Shown in pieces: positions 7,501 through 16,034 of a stretch of DNA of 49,934 bases. Origin of the DNA: an uncultured Lachnospiraceae bacterium. Lineage in GTDB: Bacteria > Bacillota > Clostridia > Lachnospirales > Lachnospiraceae. The position numbers and the translations under genes were made by a program. A model generated the notes under the pieces. It was not told the DNA's origin. It saw only the letters and a program-made list of their open reading frames with translations, and ran no database searches. The stretch spans positions 1 to 49,934 of the forward strand of contig CALZOU010000003.1 in the NCBI GenBank assembly GCA_945827805.1, in the 5' to 3' direction. Positions within the stretch are counted from its first letter, which is position 1. Each line of letters opens with the position of its first letter.

Positions 7501-8577
7501 ATGAAGAACATTATAGATAAAATGAAAAATACACTGCTGCGCGCAGGCCTTTCAGAAAAAGAATGGGAGCTGATAGAAACAGAACATTTTATCAGCAATC
7601 GCCAGAATCTTTTGATTTATTCTAAAATCACCTTTGTTTTTTTGCTGATCATGTTTTTTGTGTCATTTTTTTCCAGTGATGTGGAGAGTAATAGATGGAT
7701 TTATCTTGGTACGATGATTATTGTGATTGGGATCGATGCCGTGGCAAAATTCTGTGGCAAAGATCATCCGGTACTGCTTTTGGCGGATGTGTATGTATTT
7801 ATCAGTATTCTTTTTATTTTCGGTATTATTCTGGGAACAGTGACCAGGCCGGATGAGCAGACGGTTACGTTTATTGCTTTGATGCTTACGGTTCCATTGT
7901 TGTTTACTGACAGGCCGATCCGGATGATCTGCTGCATCGGTGTTTATGTCATCGTTTTTGTTATTACAGCGGTAAATATCAAAGTGGAATACGTTCTGAC
8001 TGCGGATGTTATTGATGCCTGTATTTTTGGCGCGATCAGCGCTATTGTCAGCACCTATATGATGGGGGTGAAATGCCAGCGCTCTCTGTTTGAGCGACAG
8101 GTTGCCGTAATGAGTGAAACGGATCTGCTTACGGGTATTCGAAACAGGAATTCCTATGAACAGAATCTGCTTACTTATGCTAAGCGGTGTCAACAATCGC
8201 TGACTTATATTTTTGTGGATGTGAACGGACTTCATGAGATGAATAATACGAAAGGTCATGAGGCGGGGGACCGGATGCTTCAGTTTGTGGCAGATACACT
8301 GCAGAAGCAGTTTGGAAAAGAGCATACATATCGTATTGGCGGCGATGAATTTGTTGCTTTTGTGCCGGATGGTGATCAGGATCAAATACGGAAGAAATTA
8401 GAAAAGGTTATTTCGGCCGTTGAAGAGAATGACTATCATGTTTCTGTTGGATATGATACTCATCTTTACGGAGAGATAGACATGAAGACTCTGGTTGCTT
8501 CTGCAGAAAAGCGTATGTATGAAGAAAAGCATTTGTTTTACCAGAGGAAAGGAATTGAAAGAGGAGAACGGAGATAA
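7501..8577 (+). CDS. Membrane diguanylate cyclase (GGDEF)
   Basis: The 358-residue protein has about six membrane helices (residues ~40-195) followed by a GGDEF domain. The active-site loop RIGGDEF (GGDEF at 280-284), LTGIRNRNSY and FVDVNGLHEMNN (metal-binding Asp) are intact, so c-di-GMP synthesis is plausible. The RxxD inhibitory site five residues before GGDEF is absent. No EAL domain is present. AAGGAAG precedes the ATG. A dispersed repeat occupies its upstream region. Confidence 0.88.
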   Translation: MKNIIDKMKNTLLRAGLSEKEWELIETEHFISNRQNLLIYSKITFVFLLIMFFVSFFSSDVESNRWIYLGTMIIVIGIDAVAKFCGKDHPVLLLADVYVFISILFIFGIILGTVTRPDEQTVTFIALMLTVPLLFTDRPIRMICCIGVYVIVFVITAVNIKVEYVLTADVIDACIFGAISAIVSTYMMGVKCQRSLFERQVAVMSETDLLTGIRNRNSYEQNLLTYAKRCQQSLTYIFVDVNGLHEMNNTKGHEAGDRMLQFVADTLQKQFGKEHTYRIGGDEFVAFVPDGDQDQIRKKLEKVISAVEENDYHVSVGYDTHLYGEIDMKTLVASAEKRMYEEKHLFYQRKGIERGERR

Positions 8578-8717
8578 CTACAATCGCGCCAACTTGTGGA
8601 CATAATTAACACATTGTGCGGTGGAATGGCTGAGACTTCAAAGAGGAGGATCAGGGCGAGATCCTTGGATTTTACAGGTAGAACATTTTCGGAAAATATG
8701 ATATACTTTCCTGGCAC

Positions 8718-8759
8718 AAAGAGCTCTGCTGCACATCAGATGTGCAGCAGAGCTCTTTT
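8718..8759. terminator. Strong bidirectional-looking terminator
   Basis: GAGCTCTGCTGCACAT (8721-8736) pairs perfectly with 8740-8755 over a CAG loop. Flanking AAA/TTT extends the stem to 19 bp and a T run follows. It closes the diguanylate cyclase unit. The 8578-8717 stretch before it holds no convincing gene. Confidence 0.9.
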
Positions 8760-8763
8760 AAAA

Positions 8764-8778
8764 CGTTTTATTAAAACG
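8764..8778. promoter_or_regulatory. CGTTTTA-T-TAAAACG palindrome before the EamA gene
   Basis: A perfect 7-bp inverted repeat with a one-base centre lies between the terminator and the AGGAG ribosome-binding site. It could be a repressor operator; no matching regulator is adjacent. Confidence 0.35.
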
Positions 8779-8794
8779 ATAATGAGGAGTGATC

Positions 8795-9664
8795 ATGATG
8801 AAAAATAAGCAAAAGGGCATGCTTTGTATCATGGGTTCGGCCTTTTTCTTTGCAGCTATGAATATTTTTGTCCGGCTTTCCGGGGATCTGCCGTCCATGC
8901 AGAAAAGCTTTTTCCGAAATCTGGTGGCGATGATCTTTGCGCTGATCATACTGATCCGCAGCGGAGAAAAGCTGTCTTATCAGAAAAAGGATCTGCCCAT
9001 GCTGTTTCTGCGGTCAGTTTTTGGGACTATGGGTATCCTCTGTAATTTTTATGCGGTAGATCATCTGGTGGTCAGCGATGCGTCCATGCTGAATAAACTG
9101 TCGCCGTTTTTTGTTATTATCTTTTCGTCGCTGTTTCTGAAGGAGAAGGCGAACCGTGTGCAGAAGATTTCTGTGGTGATCGCGTTTATCGGGGCTTTGT
9201 TTGTGATTCGTCCGTCTGTGGATATTTTTCAGAATGTGAATTCACTGGTGGGTGTACTTGGAGGTCTGGGAGCCGGTATTGCGTATACCTGTGTGCGGCA
9301 GCTGGGAAAACAGGGGGTAAAAGGGGCCAGGGTGGTCTTTTTCTTCTCCGCTTTCTCCTGTCTCGTGCTGGTGCCGTTCTTGATCCTGGATTATCATCCC
9401 ATGAGTCTGAAGCAGATACTGTTTCTTCTGGGCGCAGGTCTGATGGCAGCGGGCGGCCAGTTCACGATCACGGCGGCTTATAATTTTGCTCCGGCGAAGG
9501 AGATTTCTGTTTTTGACTATACCCAGGTCGTGTTTGCCGCACTGCTGGGCTTTTTCGTGCTGGGACAGGTGCCGGATTTGTACAGTGTGATCGGGTATGT
9601 CATAATTATTGGTGTGGCAGTGTGGAGTTTTTTACGCAGCAAAGTAGATTCCCATGCCGAATAA
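8795..9664 (+). CDS. EamA/DMT-family transporter
   Basis: The 289-residue protein has about ten hydrophobic helices in two EamA repeats. The first opens with GSAFFFAAMNIFVRL; the second has GLGAGIAYTCVRQL and ends WSFLRSKVD. It resembles RhaT/YdcZ-type exporters of the drug/metabolite superfamily; the substrate cannot be read from sequence. The start is ATG 8795 or ATG 8798, both behind AGGAG (8785-8789). It is a monocistronic unit between a terminator and repeat array 1. Confidence 0.85.
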   Translation: MMKNKQKGMLCIMGSAFFFAAMNIFVRLSGDLPSMQKSFFRNLVAMIFALIILIRSGEKLSYQKKDLPMLFLRSVFGTMGILCNFYAVDHLVVSDASMLNKLSPFFVIIFSSLFLKEKANRVQKISVVIAFIGALFVIRPSVDIFQNVNSLVGVLGGLGAGIAYTCVRQLGKQGVKGARVVFFFSAFSCLVLVPFLILDYHPMSLKQILFLLGAGLMAAGGQFTITAAYNFAPAKEISVFDYTQVVFAALLGFFVLGQVPDLYSVIGYVIIIGVAVWSFLRSKVDSHAE

Positions 9665-9672
9665 TGAGATTT

Positions 9673-9803
9673 ACATCCAGAAAGCAACCTGAATAAGTGT
9701 TAAAGTGGATGTATAAGCTGAAAAGAAAGCGAAAACATCCAAAAAGAAACAATAGCAGGCTTAAAATTGGATGTGAAAGCTGAAAAGAAAGCGAGAACGT
9801 CCA
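9673..9803. repeat. 62-bp hairpin tandem array 1
   Basis: Two 36-nt units (9706-9741 and 9768-9803) begin TGGATGT and end ACATCCA or ACGTCCA, so each can fold on itself. A 26-nt spacer separates them. A lone ACATCCA (9673-9679) marks a decayed earlier unit. Loops share AAGCTGAAAAGAAAGCGA. It lies just upstream of the GTPase-NYN gene. The period is 62 bp, not a multiple of three, so the array is not coding. Confidence 0.8.
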
Positions 9804-9832
9804 AAAACATGTGACAGAAAAGGACATTTTCC

Positions 9833-12574
9833 ATGAACGAAATTTTGAAGAATAAAGAAAATACCCCAAAAAAGAATATCTGCCTTGGAATTCTTGCCCA
9901 TGTAGACGCGGGAAAGACAACGTTGTCGGAGTGCCTGCTGTACGAGACCGGGGCTATCCGCACGATGGGGCGGGTGGATCACAAAGATACCTTTCTTGAT
10001 ACGGATGCCATGGAGAAGGAGCGGGGAATTACCATCTTTTCCAAACAGGCAGTGCTGCATTGGCTGGATACAGACATTACTCTTCTGGATACCCCCGGCC
10101 ATGTGGATTTTTCAGCAGAGGCGGAGCGGGTACTGCAGGTGCTGGATGCAGCGGTGCTGGTGATCAGCGGCAGTGACGGTGTGCAGGGCCATACGGAGAC
10201 TCTCTGGAAGCTGTTGAAGCAGCATAATGTGCCCGTCTTTCTGTTTGTCAACAAGATGGATCTGGCCGGAACGGATAAAGACTCCCTGATGACTGATCTG
10301 AAAAAAAGACTTAGTGAGTATTGTCAGGATTTTTCCCCCTTGAGTGCAGCGGGGGATTTGACAGAATTCTTCGAAAACGCAGCCATGAGCGATGAGGATG
10401 CATTGGAGGAGTTTCTGGAAACGGAGCGTTTATCCATGGATACCCTTGGCCGTCTGATCCGGGAAAGAAAGCTGTTTCCCTGTTTCTTTGGCTCAGCGTT
10501 GAAGGGAGAAGGTGTGAGGGAGCTGCTGAAGGGAATCATTTCCTGTGTCGGCACTAAGCAGTGGCCCAAACAGTTCGGTGCCCGGGTGTTTAAGATTTCC
10601 CGGGATGAGCAGGGCAATCGTCTGACGCATATGAAAATTACGGGAGGCAGCCTGAAGGTGAAAACCATGCTCAGCAATGCGGGAACTCTGGGGCAGAACG
10701 GACAGAAAATCGCAGAGGAGGAGATCTGGGAAGAAAAAGCGGATCAGATCAGAATCTATTCCGGCAGCAAATTTGTCCTGACGGAAGAGGCAAAGGCCGG
10801 CAGCATTTGTGCGGTTAAAGGACTTTCCCATACATGGCCGGGACAGGCATTGGGAGCGGAAAAAGGTGTGCAGCAGCCTCTTTTGCAGCCGGTATTGACC
10901 TACACGGTGTTGCCGGAGGAGGGCTGTGATGTCCATCTTCTGTTGAAAAATCTGCGTCTTTTGGAAGAGGAAGATCCCCAGCTGCATGTGGTATGGCAGG
11001 AGAAGCTTAAGGAGATCCATCTGCAGCTGATGGGAGCGGTGCAGCTGGAAATCGTCAAAAGAATGATCTGGGACCGTTTTCATGTGGAAGTGGATTTTGG
11101 CCCGGGAAATATTCTGTATCGGGAAACGATAGAAAATACGGTGGAAGGTGTGGGCCATTTTGAGCCGCTGCGTCATTACGCAGAAGCTCATCTTTTGCTG
11201 GAACCTGCAGAGCGGGGCAGTGGGCTTAATTTTGCCACAGCCTGCAGTGAGGATGTGCTGGATCTGAACTGGCAGAGGCTGATTTTGACCCATCTGGCGG
11301 AGAAGGAGCATCTTGGTGTGCTTACCGGTTCACCGATCACGGATATGCGGATCACCGTATTGACGGGCCGGGCGCATACGAAGCATACGGAGGGCGGTGA
11401 TTTCCGGCAGGCTACGTACCGGGCCCTTCGCCAGGGACTGATGCAGGCAAAGAGTGTACTTTTGGAGCCGTGGTACAGCTTTCGTCTGGAGGTGCCCCAG
11501 GAGCAGCTGGGACGGGCCATGGCGGATATTCAGCGGATGAACGGTCAGTTTGACGCGCCGGAGATCGTGGAGGATATGGCGGTGCTGACGGGAAGCGCTC
11601 CTGTGTCGGAAATGCGTGAATATATGACAGAAGTGCATGCCTATACCAGAGGCCGTGGACGTTTTAACTGCAGTCTCAAAGGCTATGAACCCTGCCATAA
11701 TGCGGATGAAGTGATCGCTTCTATTGGCTATGATCCGGAAAGTGATGTGGAGAATACACCGGATTCTGTGTTCTGTTCCCATGGAGCCGGTTTTATTGTG
11801 CGATGGGATCAGGTGCCCGATTATATGCATGTGGAGAGCGGATGGCACCCGGAGGAAGATGAAACGGAGAAAGAAATTTTCGTACCACAGGTTGAGAACC
11901 GGCCGGTGCCAAAGGATCATTCTCTGTATGGCTCCTGGAAGGAAGACAGAGAATTGGAGGAAATCTTTAACCGTACTTTTGGATCAAAAGGTGAGAGGGT
12001 AATCCCATCCTACCACCGGGTAAGTTATGGGCGAAGCACGAAAAGTGAAGCATCTGCGGCTGCGACGGCAGCCTACAGAGAGAGTCATGCCCGTCCGCTT
12101 GGAGAACAGAAGGATTATCTTCTGGTGGATGGCTATAATATTATCTTTGCCTGGGATGAGTTAAAAACTTTGGCGAAGGACAATCTGGATGCTGCCCGGC
12201 TTAAGCTGATGGATATGTTGTGCAATTATCAGGGCTTTACCCATTGTGAACTGATTTGCGTATTTGACGCCTATAAGGTCAAAGGCGGCACCGGTGAGGT
12301 GGGCATGTATCACAATATCCATGTGGTGTATACAAAAGAGGCCCAGACTGCAGACGCCTATATCGAAAAGACGTCGAAGGAGCTGGCAAAGAAGCATCGG
12401 GTGCGGGTGGCCACTTCTGATGCCCTGGAGCAGGTGATCGTTATGGGACACGGTGCCGTTCGGGTATCGGCCCGGGAGCTTTATGAAGAACTGGAGCAGA
12501 TCGCCGGGCAGATGCAGGAATATTATCGTGACAAGAACGAAAGATTTGTCAACCGGCCGTTTGAAACACAGTGA
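9833..12574 (+). CDS. Tet(M)-like ribosomal GTPase fused to a Rae1/YacP-like NYN nuclease
   Basis: The 913-residue protein has two parts. Residues ~1-650 form an EF-G/Tet(M)-type translational GTPase: G1 AHVDAGKTT, G2 RGIT, G3 DTPGHVDF, G4 NKMD, then domains II-V (GGDFRQATYRALRQ, TRGRGRFNCSLKGYEPC). Residues ~760-905 form a NYN domain closely resembling Rae1: LLVDGYNIIFAW, CVFDAYKVKGG, QTADAYIEK and VATSDALEQ, with the acidic residues kept. Rae1 is known as a ribosome-associated mRNA endonuclease acting in the A site, where Tet(M)-like factors also bind. The fusion suggests a ribosome-targeted nuclease or rescue factor (inference). The domain IV tip reads GRAHTKHTEGG, unlike classic Tet(M), so tetracycline resistance is unproven. 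Confidence 0.9.
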   Translation: MNEILKNKENTPKKNICLGILAHVDAGKTTLSECLLYETGAIRTMGRVDHKDTFLDTDAMEKERGITIFSKQAVLHWLDTDITLLDTPGHVDFSAEAERVLQVLDAAVLVISGSDGVQGHTETLWKLLKQHNVPVFLFVNKMDLAGTDKDSLMTDLKKRLSEYCQDFSPLSAAGDLTEFFENAAMSDEDALEEFLETERLSMDTLGRLIRERKLFPCFFGSALKGEGVRELLKGIISCVGTKQWPKQFGARVFKISRDEQGNRLTHMKITGGSLKVKTMLSNAGTLGQNGQKIAEEEIWEEKADQIRIYSGSKFVLTEEAKAGSICAVKGLSHTWPGQALGAEKGVQQPLLQPVLTYTVLPEEGCDVHLLLKNLRLLEEEDPQLHVVWQEKLKEIHLQLMGAVQLEIVKRMIWDRFHVEVDFGPGNILYRETIENTVEGVGHFEPLRHYAEAHLLLEPAERGSGLNFATACSEDVLDLNWQRLILTHLAEKEHLGVLTGSPITDMRITVLTGRAHTKHTEGGDFRQATYRALRQGLMQAKSVLLEPWYSFRLEVPQEQLGRAMADIQRMNGQFDAPEIVEDMAVLTGSAPVSEMREYMTEVHAYTRGRGRFNCSLKGYEPCHNADEVIASIGYDPESDVENTPDSVFCSHGAGFIVRWDQVPDYMHVESGWHPEEDETEKEIFVPQVENRPVPKDHSLYGSWKEDRELEEIFNRTFGSKGERVIPSYHRVSYGRSTKSEASAAATAAYRESHARPLGEQKDYLLVDGYNIIFAWDELKTLAKDNLDAARLKLMDMLCNYQGFTHCELICVFDAYKVKGGTGEVGMYHNIHVVYTKEAQTADAYIEKTSKELAKKHRVRVATSDALEQVIVMGHGAVRVSARELYEELEQIAGQMQEYYRDKNERFVNRPFETQ

Positions 12575-12626
12575 TACGAATAAGTTATGACTTAAAAATC
12601 TAAGCACAGGCTTAAAAAATTTAGTG

Positions 12627-12655
12627 TTGACTTTTTTTGTTATTTTACATATCTT
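12627..12655 (+). promoter_or_regulatory. Promoter of the metal-exporter unit
   Basis: TTGACT (12627-12632) and TATCTT (12650-12655) are spaced by 17 bp. This would start transcription near 12662, just before the riboswitch. Confidence 0.65.
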
Positions 12656-12696
12656 ATGGAGAAAGAACTCTTTGCACTGCATATTGCTACAGTACA

Positions 12697-12821
12697 AACT
12701 GAACAGGCGCCGGTTCATGATTGCCGGGATGGCCGGGTCACTTGGATGTTGTGACAGCAGATGATTACAGGCATCTGTGGGACAGTAGATACTTTTACTG
12801 CGTCCCGCAGGTGTCTTTTTT
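12697..12821 (+). ncRNA. NiCo (czcD) riboswitch with intrinsic terminator
   Basis: The stretch has the hallmarks of the Ni/Co riboswitch: ACTGAACAGGC at the 5' side, GCCGGGATGGCCGGG, a GTCAC...GTGAC stem, then CAGATGATTACAGGCATCTG and GGGACAGT closing the ACTG/CAGT stem. A terminator follows: AGATAC (12787-12792) with GTGTCT (12811-12816), CTGCG with CGCAG, then a T run. GGGAC near 12779 can also pair with GTCCC near 12802, giving a switch between folds. It controls the CDF exporter downstream; the known logic is antitermination on Co/Ni binding. Confidence 0.9.
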
Positions 12822-12905
12822 ATTGCCATGCAAGTGCCAAAAAAGACAGGGACCAAAACAGGCAGATTGCCTGTGCAAAATGAGAGAATATCTTTGGAGG
12901 TAAAT

Positions 12906-13892
12906 ATGAGCACAACAGGTAAACAGATAACAGATGAACATGCAGCAAGCAATCAGATGATAAGTGAACATTTATCAAGTGAACATACGACGACAAAACA
13001 GGAACTTCAGAAGCAGGAGCAAAAAGCTGCCATGCGAGTGTCCACCGTCAGTATAGTGGTCAACGTGGCATTGTCCATGTTAAAATTGATTGCCGGTCTT
13101 GTGGCATCTTCCGGTGCCATGGTTTCTGATGCCATTCATTCTGCATCAGATGTGTTCAGTACCGTCATTGTGATGATCGGTGTGCATATTTCCGGCAAGC
13201 AGGCGGATGAAGAACATCCCTATGGCCACGAACGAATGGAATGTGTGGCGGCGATCATTCTGGCGGTGATGCTGGCACTGACTGGTGTGGGTATCGGTTC
13301 GGCAGGGCTCAAGAATATCGTAAGCGGAGATTATGCCAGTCTGACTGTTCCGGGAGTACTGGCACTGTGGGCGGCTGTGATTTCTATAGTGGTAAAGGAG
13401 TGGATGTTTCATTATACGATGCACACAGCAAAAACGATCAAATCCGGAGCACTGAAGGCGGATGCCTGGCACCACAGAAGTGACGCCCTTTCCTCTGTGG
13501 GTGCGCTGATCGGTATCGCCTTTGCCCGCTTTGGTTTCCCAATCATGGATTCTGTGGCAAGTGTTGTGATCTGCATTTTTATTCTGAAGGCGGCTTACGA
13601 TATTTTTAAAGATGCTGTTGACAAGATGGTGGATCATGCCTGTGACGCAGAAACGGTGGAGGCCATGAAGCAGCTGATCGGCAGTATAGATGGTGTAGAA
13701 GGCGTAAAAGTGGTGAATACGCGGCTTTTCGGTTCCCGTATATATCTTGATGTAGTCATTGAGGCTGACGGGCAGAAAACGCTGGAAGAAGCCCACGACA
13801 TTGCCAGAAATGTACACGATGCCATCGAGGAGAAGTTTGTGGATGTAAAGCACTGCATGGTGCATGTGGATCCGAAGAAGACAGAAGCGTAA
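12906..13892 (+). CDS. CDF-family cation exporter (Co/Ni/Zn-type)
   Basis: The 328-residue protein has six membrane helices and a C-terminal cytoplasmic domain (from ~DKMVDHACDAETV). Metal site motifs are HSASD in TM2 and HHRSD in TM5, both of HxxxD form, as in zinc/cobalt exporters. HPYGHERME lies between. The start is ATG 12906 behind GGAGG (12896-12900); an in-frame upstream extension lies inside the riboswitch region and was rejected. The NiCo riboswitch upstream makes Co(II)/Ni(II) efflux the likely physiological role. Confidence 0.9.
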   Translation: MSTTGKQITDEHAASNQMISEHLSSEHTTTKQELQKQEQKAAMRVSTVSIVVNVALSMLKLIAGLVASSGAMVSDAIHSASDVFSTVIVMIGVHISGKQADEEHPYGHERMECVAAIILAVMLALTGVGIGSAGLKNIVSGDYASLTVPGVLALWAAVISIVVKEWMFHYTMHTAKTIKSGALKADAWHHRSDALSSVGALIGIAFARFGFPIMDSVASVVICIFILKAAYDIFKDAVDKMVDHACDAETVEAMKQLIGSIDGVEGVKVVNTRLFGSRIYLDVVIEADGQKTLEEAHDIARNVHDAIEEKFVDVKHCMVHVDPKKTEA

Positions 13893-13910
13893 TAAATGTA
13901 TTTTAAAGAG

Positions 13911-13957
13911 AGTGCGGCAAGACCTGATGTGTTCATACAGTTTTTGCCGCACTTTTT
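13911..13957 (+). terminator. Terminator after the CDF gene
   Basis: AGTGCGGCAA (13911-13920) pairs with TTGCCGCACT (13944-13953), followed by a T run. Confidence 0.85.
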
Positions 13958-13977
13958 GTATTACGAAGAGTAATAGA

Positions 13978-14136
13978 TGGACAAATAACAGCGAAACAAG
14001 CCGAAAAGATCCAAAAATCAATGCCAATAAGGTTCTGCTTGGACAATAAAATCGAAAAGAGTAGAAAAAAGTCCAAAAATCAATGCAAACAAGGCTCTGA
14101 TTGGACAAAAACAGCGAAACGAGCAGAAAAAGTCCA
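13978..14136. repeat. 62-bp hairpin tandem array 2
   Basis: Three units (13978-14013, 14040-14075, 14102-14136; 36, 36 and 35 nt) start TGGAC and end GATCCA or GTCCA. They are separated by two nearly identical 26-nt spacers (AAAATCAATGC...AAGG..CTG). A further TGGAC at 14141 starts a decayed unit. The array sits between the CDF terminator and the ABC-F leader. From 14137 to 14302 no gene is seen, only short GCC-ACGGAAAAGC-like repeats. Confidence 0.82.
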
Positions 14137-14302
14137 AAAGTGGACACTAACAAGGAAATTATTTCCTGGCTTGCTATCTTACGTTTTTTCCGTTATGATG
14201 GACGAAGGCTGGCATAGAAAATAATATATAGAGAACTAAGTCGGCTGTATAGAAAAAGCCTTACGGAAAAGCTATATAGAGATAGCCATACGGAAAAGCC
14301 AC

Positions 14303-14383
14303 ATGAAAAAACTAATTAACGAATCAGATAGAACTACAAAGCAAGAGTCACAACAAAAGAACTACAGGAGAACTACCCCATGA
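14303..14383 (+). CDS. Possible 26-aa leader peptide overlapping the ABC-F start
   Basis: An ATG at 14303 opens a 26-codon frame (MKKLINESDRTTK...) whose TGA overlaps the ABC-F ATG as ATGA (14380-14383). The peptide is rich in Gln, Lys, Thr and Arg. Its own ribosome-binding site is weak (GGAAAAG). Leader peptides commonly control antibiotic-inducible ABC-F genes; that role here is inference, and chance is possible. Confidence 0.3.
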   Translation: MKKLINESDRTTKQESQQKNYRRTTP

Positions 14384-15936
14384 GCATATTAAACGTAGAA
14401 CACTTAAGCCACGGTTTTGGCGACCGCACGATTTTTACCGATGTATCTTTTCGCTTATTAAAGGGGGAACACATCGGCCTTATCGGCGCTAACGGTGAAG
14501 GAAAATCGACCTTTATGAATATTATTACCGGCAAACTGATGCCGGATGAAGGAAAAATAGAATGGGCGAAGCGCGTCCGTGTGGGATATCTGGATCAGCA
14601 CACGGTGTTAAAACCTGGTATGACGATCCGGGACGTGCTGGCTTCGGCCTTTGATTTTCTTTTTGAGATGGAAGAGCGAATGAATGAGGTCTATGGTCTG
14701 ATGGGCGAGGCTTCCCCGGAAGAGATGGATGCCTTAATGGAGGAGTCCGGTACACTGCAGGACCTTCTGGATGCTCATGATTTTTATATGATCGACAGTA
14801 AGGTGGAGGAGGTCGCCCGGGCACTGGGACTTCTGGATCTGGGGCTGGATACGGATGTCACTGCTTTGTCCGGCGGACAGAGGACAAAGGTGCTGTTGGC
14901 CAAGCTTTTGCTGGAAAAACCGGATATTCTCCTGCTGGACGAGCCCACCAACTATCTGGATGCGGAACATATCGAATGGCTGAAGAGGTACCTCAACGAT
15001 TATGAGAACGCATTTATTCTGATCTCTCACGATATTCCTTTCCTGAACAGTGTGATCAATCTGATCTATCACATGGACAACGGCGAGCTGAACCGTTATC
15101 CCGGAGATTACAACAAATTCCGGGAAGTATATGCCATGAAAAAGGCCCAGCTGGAGGCGGCCTACAATAAGCAGCAGAAGGAAATCGCAGATCTTAAGGA
15201 TTTTGTGGCCAGAAACAAGGCCCGTGTTGCCACCAGAAATATGGCCATGTCCCGTCAGAAAAAGCTGGACAACATGGATGTGATCGAGCTGGCGGCAGAA
15301 AAACCGAAGCCGGAGTTTCATTTCAAGGAGGCCAGAACACCGGGACGCTATATCTTTGAGACGAGAGATCTGGTGATCGGTTACGATGAACCCCTGTCCT
15401 CCCCGCTGAATATCCAGATGGAACGCGGCGAAAAGATCGTGCTGACGGGCTCCAACGGTATCGGTAAAACAACCTTGCTGAAAAGTCTTCTTGGATTGAT
15501 CCCGTCCATTTCAGGAACGGTAGAGCAGGGAGAGTTTCTGCAGATCGGCTATTTTGAGCAGGAGATGGACCAGAGCATCGATACCACATGTATCGAGGAA
15601 ATGTGGAAAGAATTTCCGGGATTTTCCCAGTATGAGGTTCGGGCGGCATTGGCAAAGTGTGGTCTGACCACCAAGCATATTGAGAGCAAAGTCAAGGTAC
15701 TGAGCGGTGGCGAGCAGGCTAAAGTACGTCTTTGCAAGCTGATCAACCGTGACAGCAACGTGCTGGTGCTGGACGAGCCTACCAATCATCTGGACGTGGA
15801 TGCCAAAGATGAACTGAAACGAGCGCTTTTGGCGTACAAGGGCAGTATTCTGATGGTTTGCCATGAGCCGGAATTCTATGAAGGACTGGCTACGCGGGTT
15901 ATTGACTGTACAAAGTGGACCACGCGATTGTATTAA
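14380..15936 (+). CDS. ABC-F family ATPase
   Basis: The 518-residue soluble protein has two ABC domains and no membrane helices. Domain 1 has Walker A GANGEGKST, signature LSGGQ and LLLDEPTNYLD; domain 2 has GSNGIGKTT, LSGGEQ and VLDEPTNHLD. A charged interdomain linker (~residues 245-315, KKAQLEAAYNKQQKEIADLK) is the P-site tRNA-interaction arm region. It is nearest in length and layout to YbiT-like ABC-F proteins. ABC-F proteins act on ribosomes; housekeeping versus resistance cannot be decided here. AGGAG (14366-14370) precedes the ATG. Confidence 0.88.
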   Translation: MSILNVEHLSHGFGDRTIFTDVSFRLLKGEHIGLIGANGEGKSTFMNIITGKLMPDEGKIEWAKRVRVGYLDQHTVLKPGMTIRDVLASAFDFLFEMEERMNEVYGLMGEASPEEMDALMEESGTLQDLLDAHDFYMIDSKVEEVARALGLLDLGLDTDVTALSGGQRTKVLLAKLLLEKPDILLLDEPTNYLDAEHIEWLKRYLNDYENAFILISHDIPFLNSVINLIYHMDNGELNRYPGDYNKFREVYAMKKAQLEAAYNKQQKEIADLKDFVARNKARVATRNMAMSRQKKLDNMDVIELAAEKPKPEFHFKEARTPGRYIFETRDLVIGYDEPLSSPLNIQMERGEKIVLTGSNGIGKTTLLKSLLGLIPSISGTVEQGEFLQIGYFEQEMDQSIDTTCIEEMWKEFPGFSQYEVRAALAKCGLTTKHIESKVKVLSGGEQAKVRLCKLINRDSNVLVLDEPTNHLDVDAKDELKRALLAYKGSILMVCHEPEFYEGLATRVIDCTKWTTRLY

Positions 15937-15963
15937 ATATTGAGGTTTACGAAAACAGTTTAA

Positions 15964-16003
15964 CGTGTTAATATAACAGATAGCACGTGTCTGTTAGAAC
16001 ACG
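15964..16003. promoter_or_regulatory. Nested inverted repeat before the TrpR-like gene
   Basis: CGTGTT (15964-15969) pairs with AACACG (15998-16003), and inside it TAACAGA (15974-15980) pairs with TCTGTTA (15990-15996). No U tract follows on the plus strand, so a regulator site or 5'-UTR hairpin is likelier than a terminator. Confidence 0.45.
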
Positions 16004-16034
16004 AAAAAAGTAATGTAGGGGCAGGGAAATAACT

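Noticed and set aside
8596-8808. 70-aa frame between GGDEF and EamA genes
   Set aside because: It runs through the terminator and the ribosome-binding site of the next gene and has no recognisable features.
9833-12574. Calling the gene tetracycline resistance tet(M/O/W)
   Set aside because: The domain IV tip differs, the protein is about 270 residues longer and carries a NYN domain; resistance is not supported by sequence alone.
12828-12905. N-terminal extension of the CDF exporter
   Set aside because: It lies just after the riboswitch terminator; ATG 12906 has GGAGG at the right distance.
13146-14153. Long minus-strand frame across the CDF gene and array 2
   Set aside because: It is antisense to a clear CDF gene, His/Arg-rich, and passes through repeats whose period is not a multiple of three.
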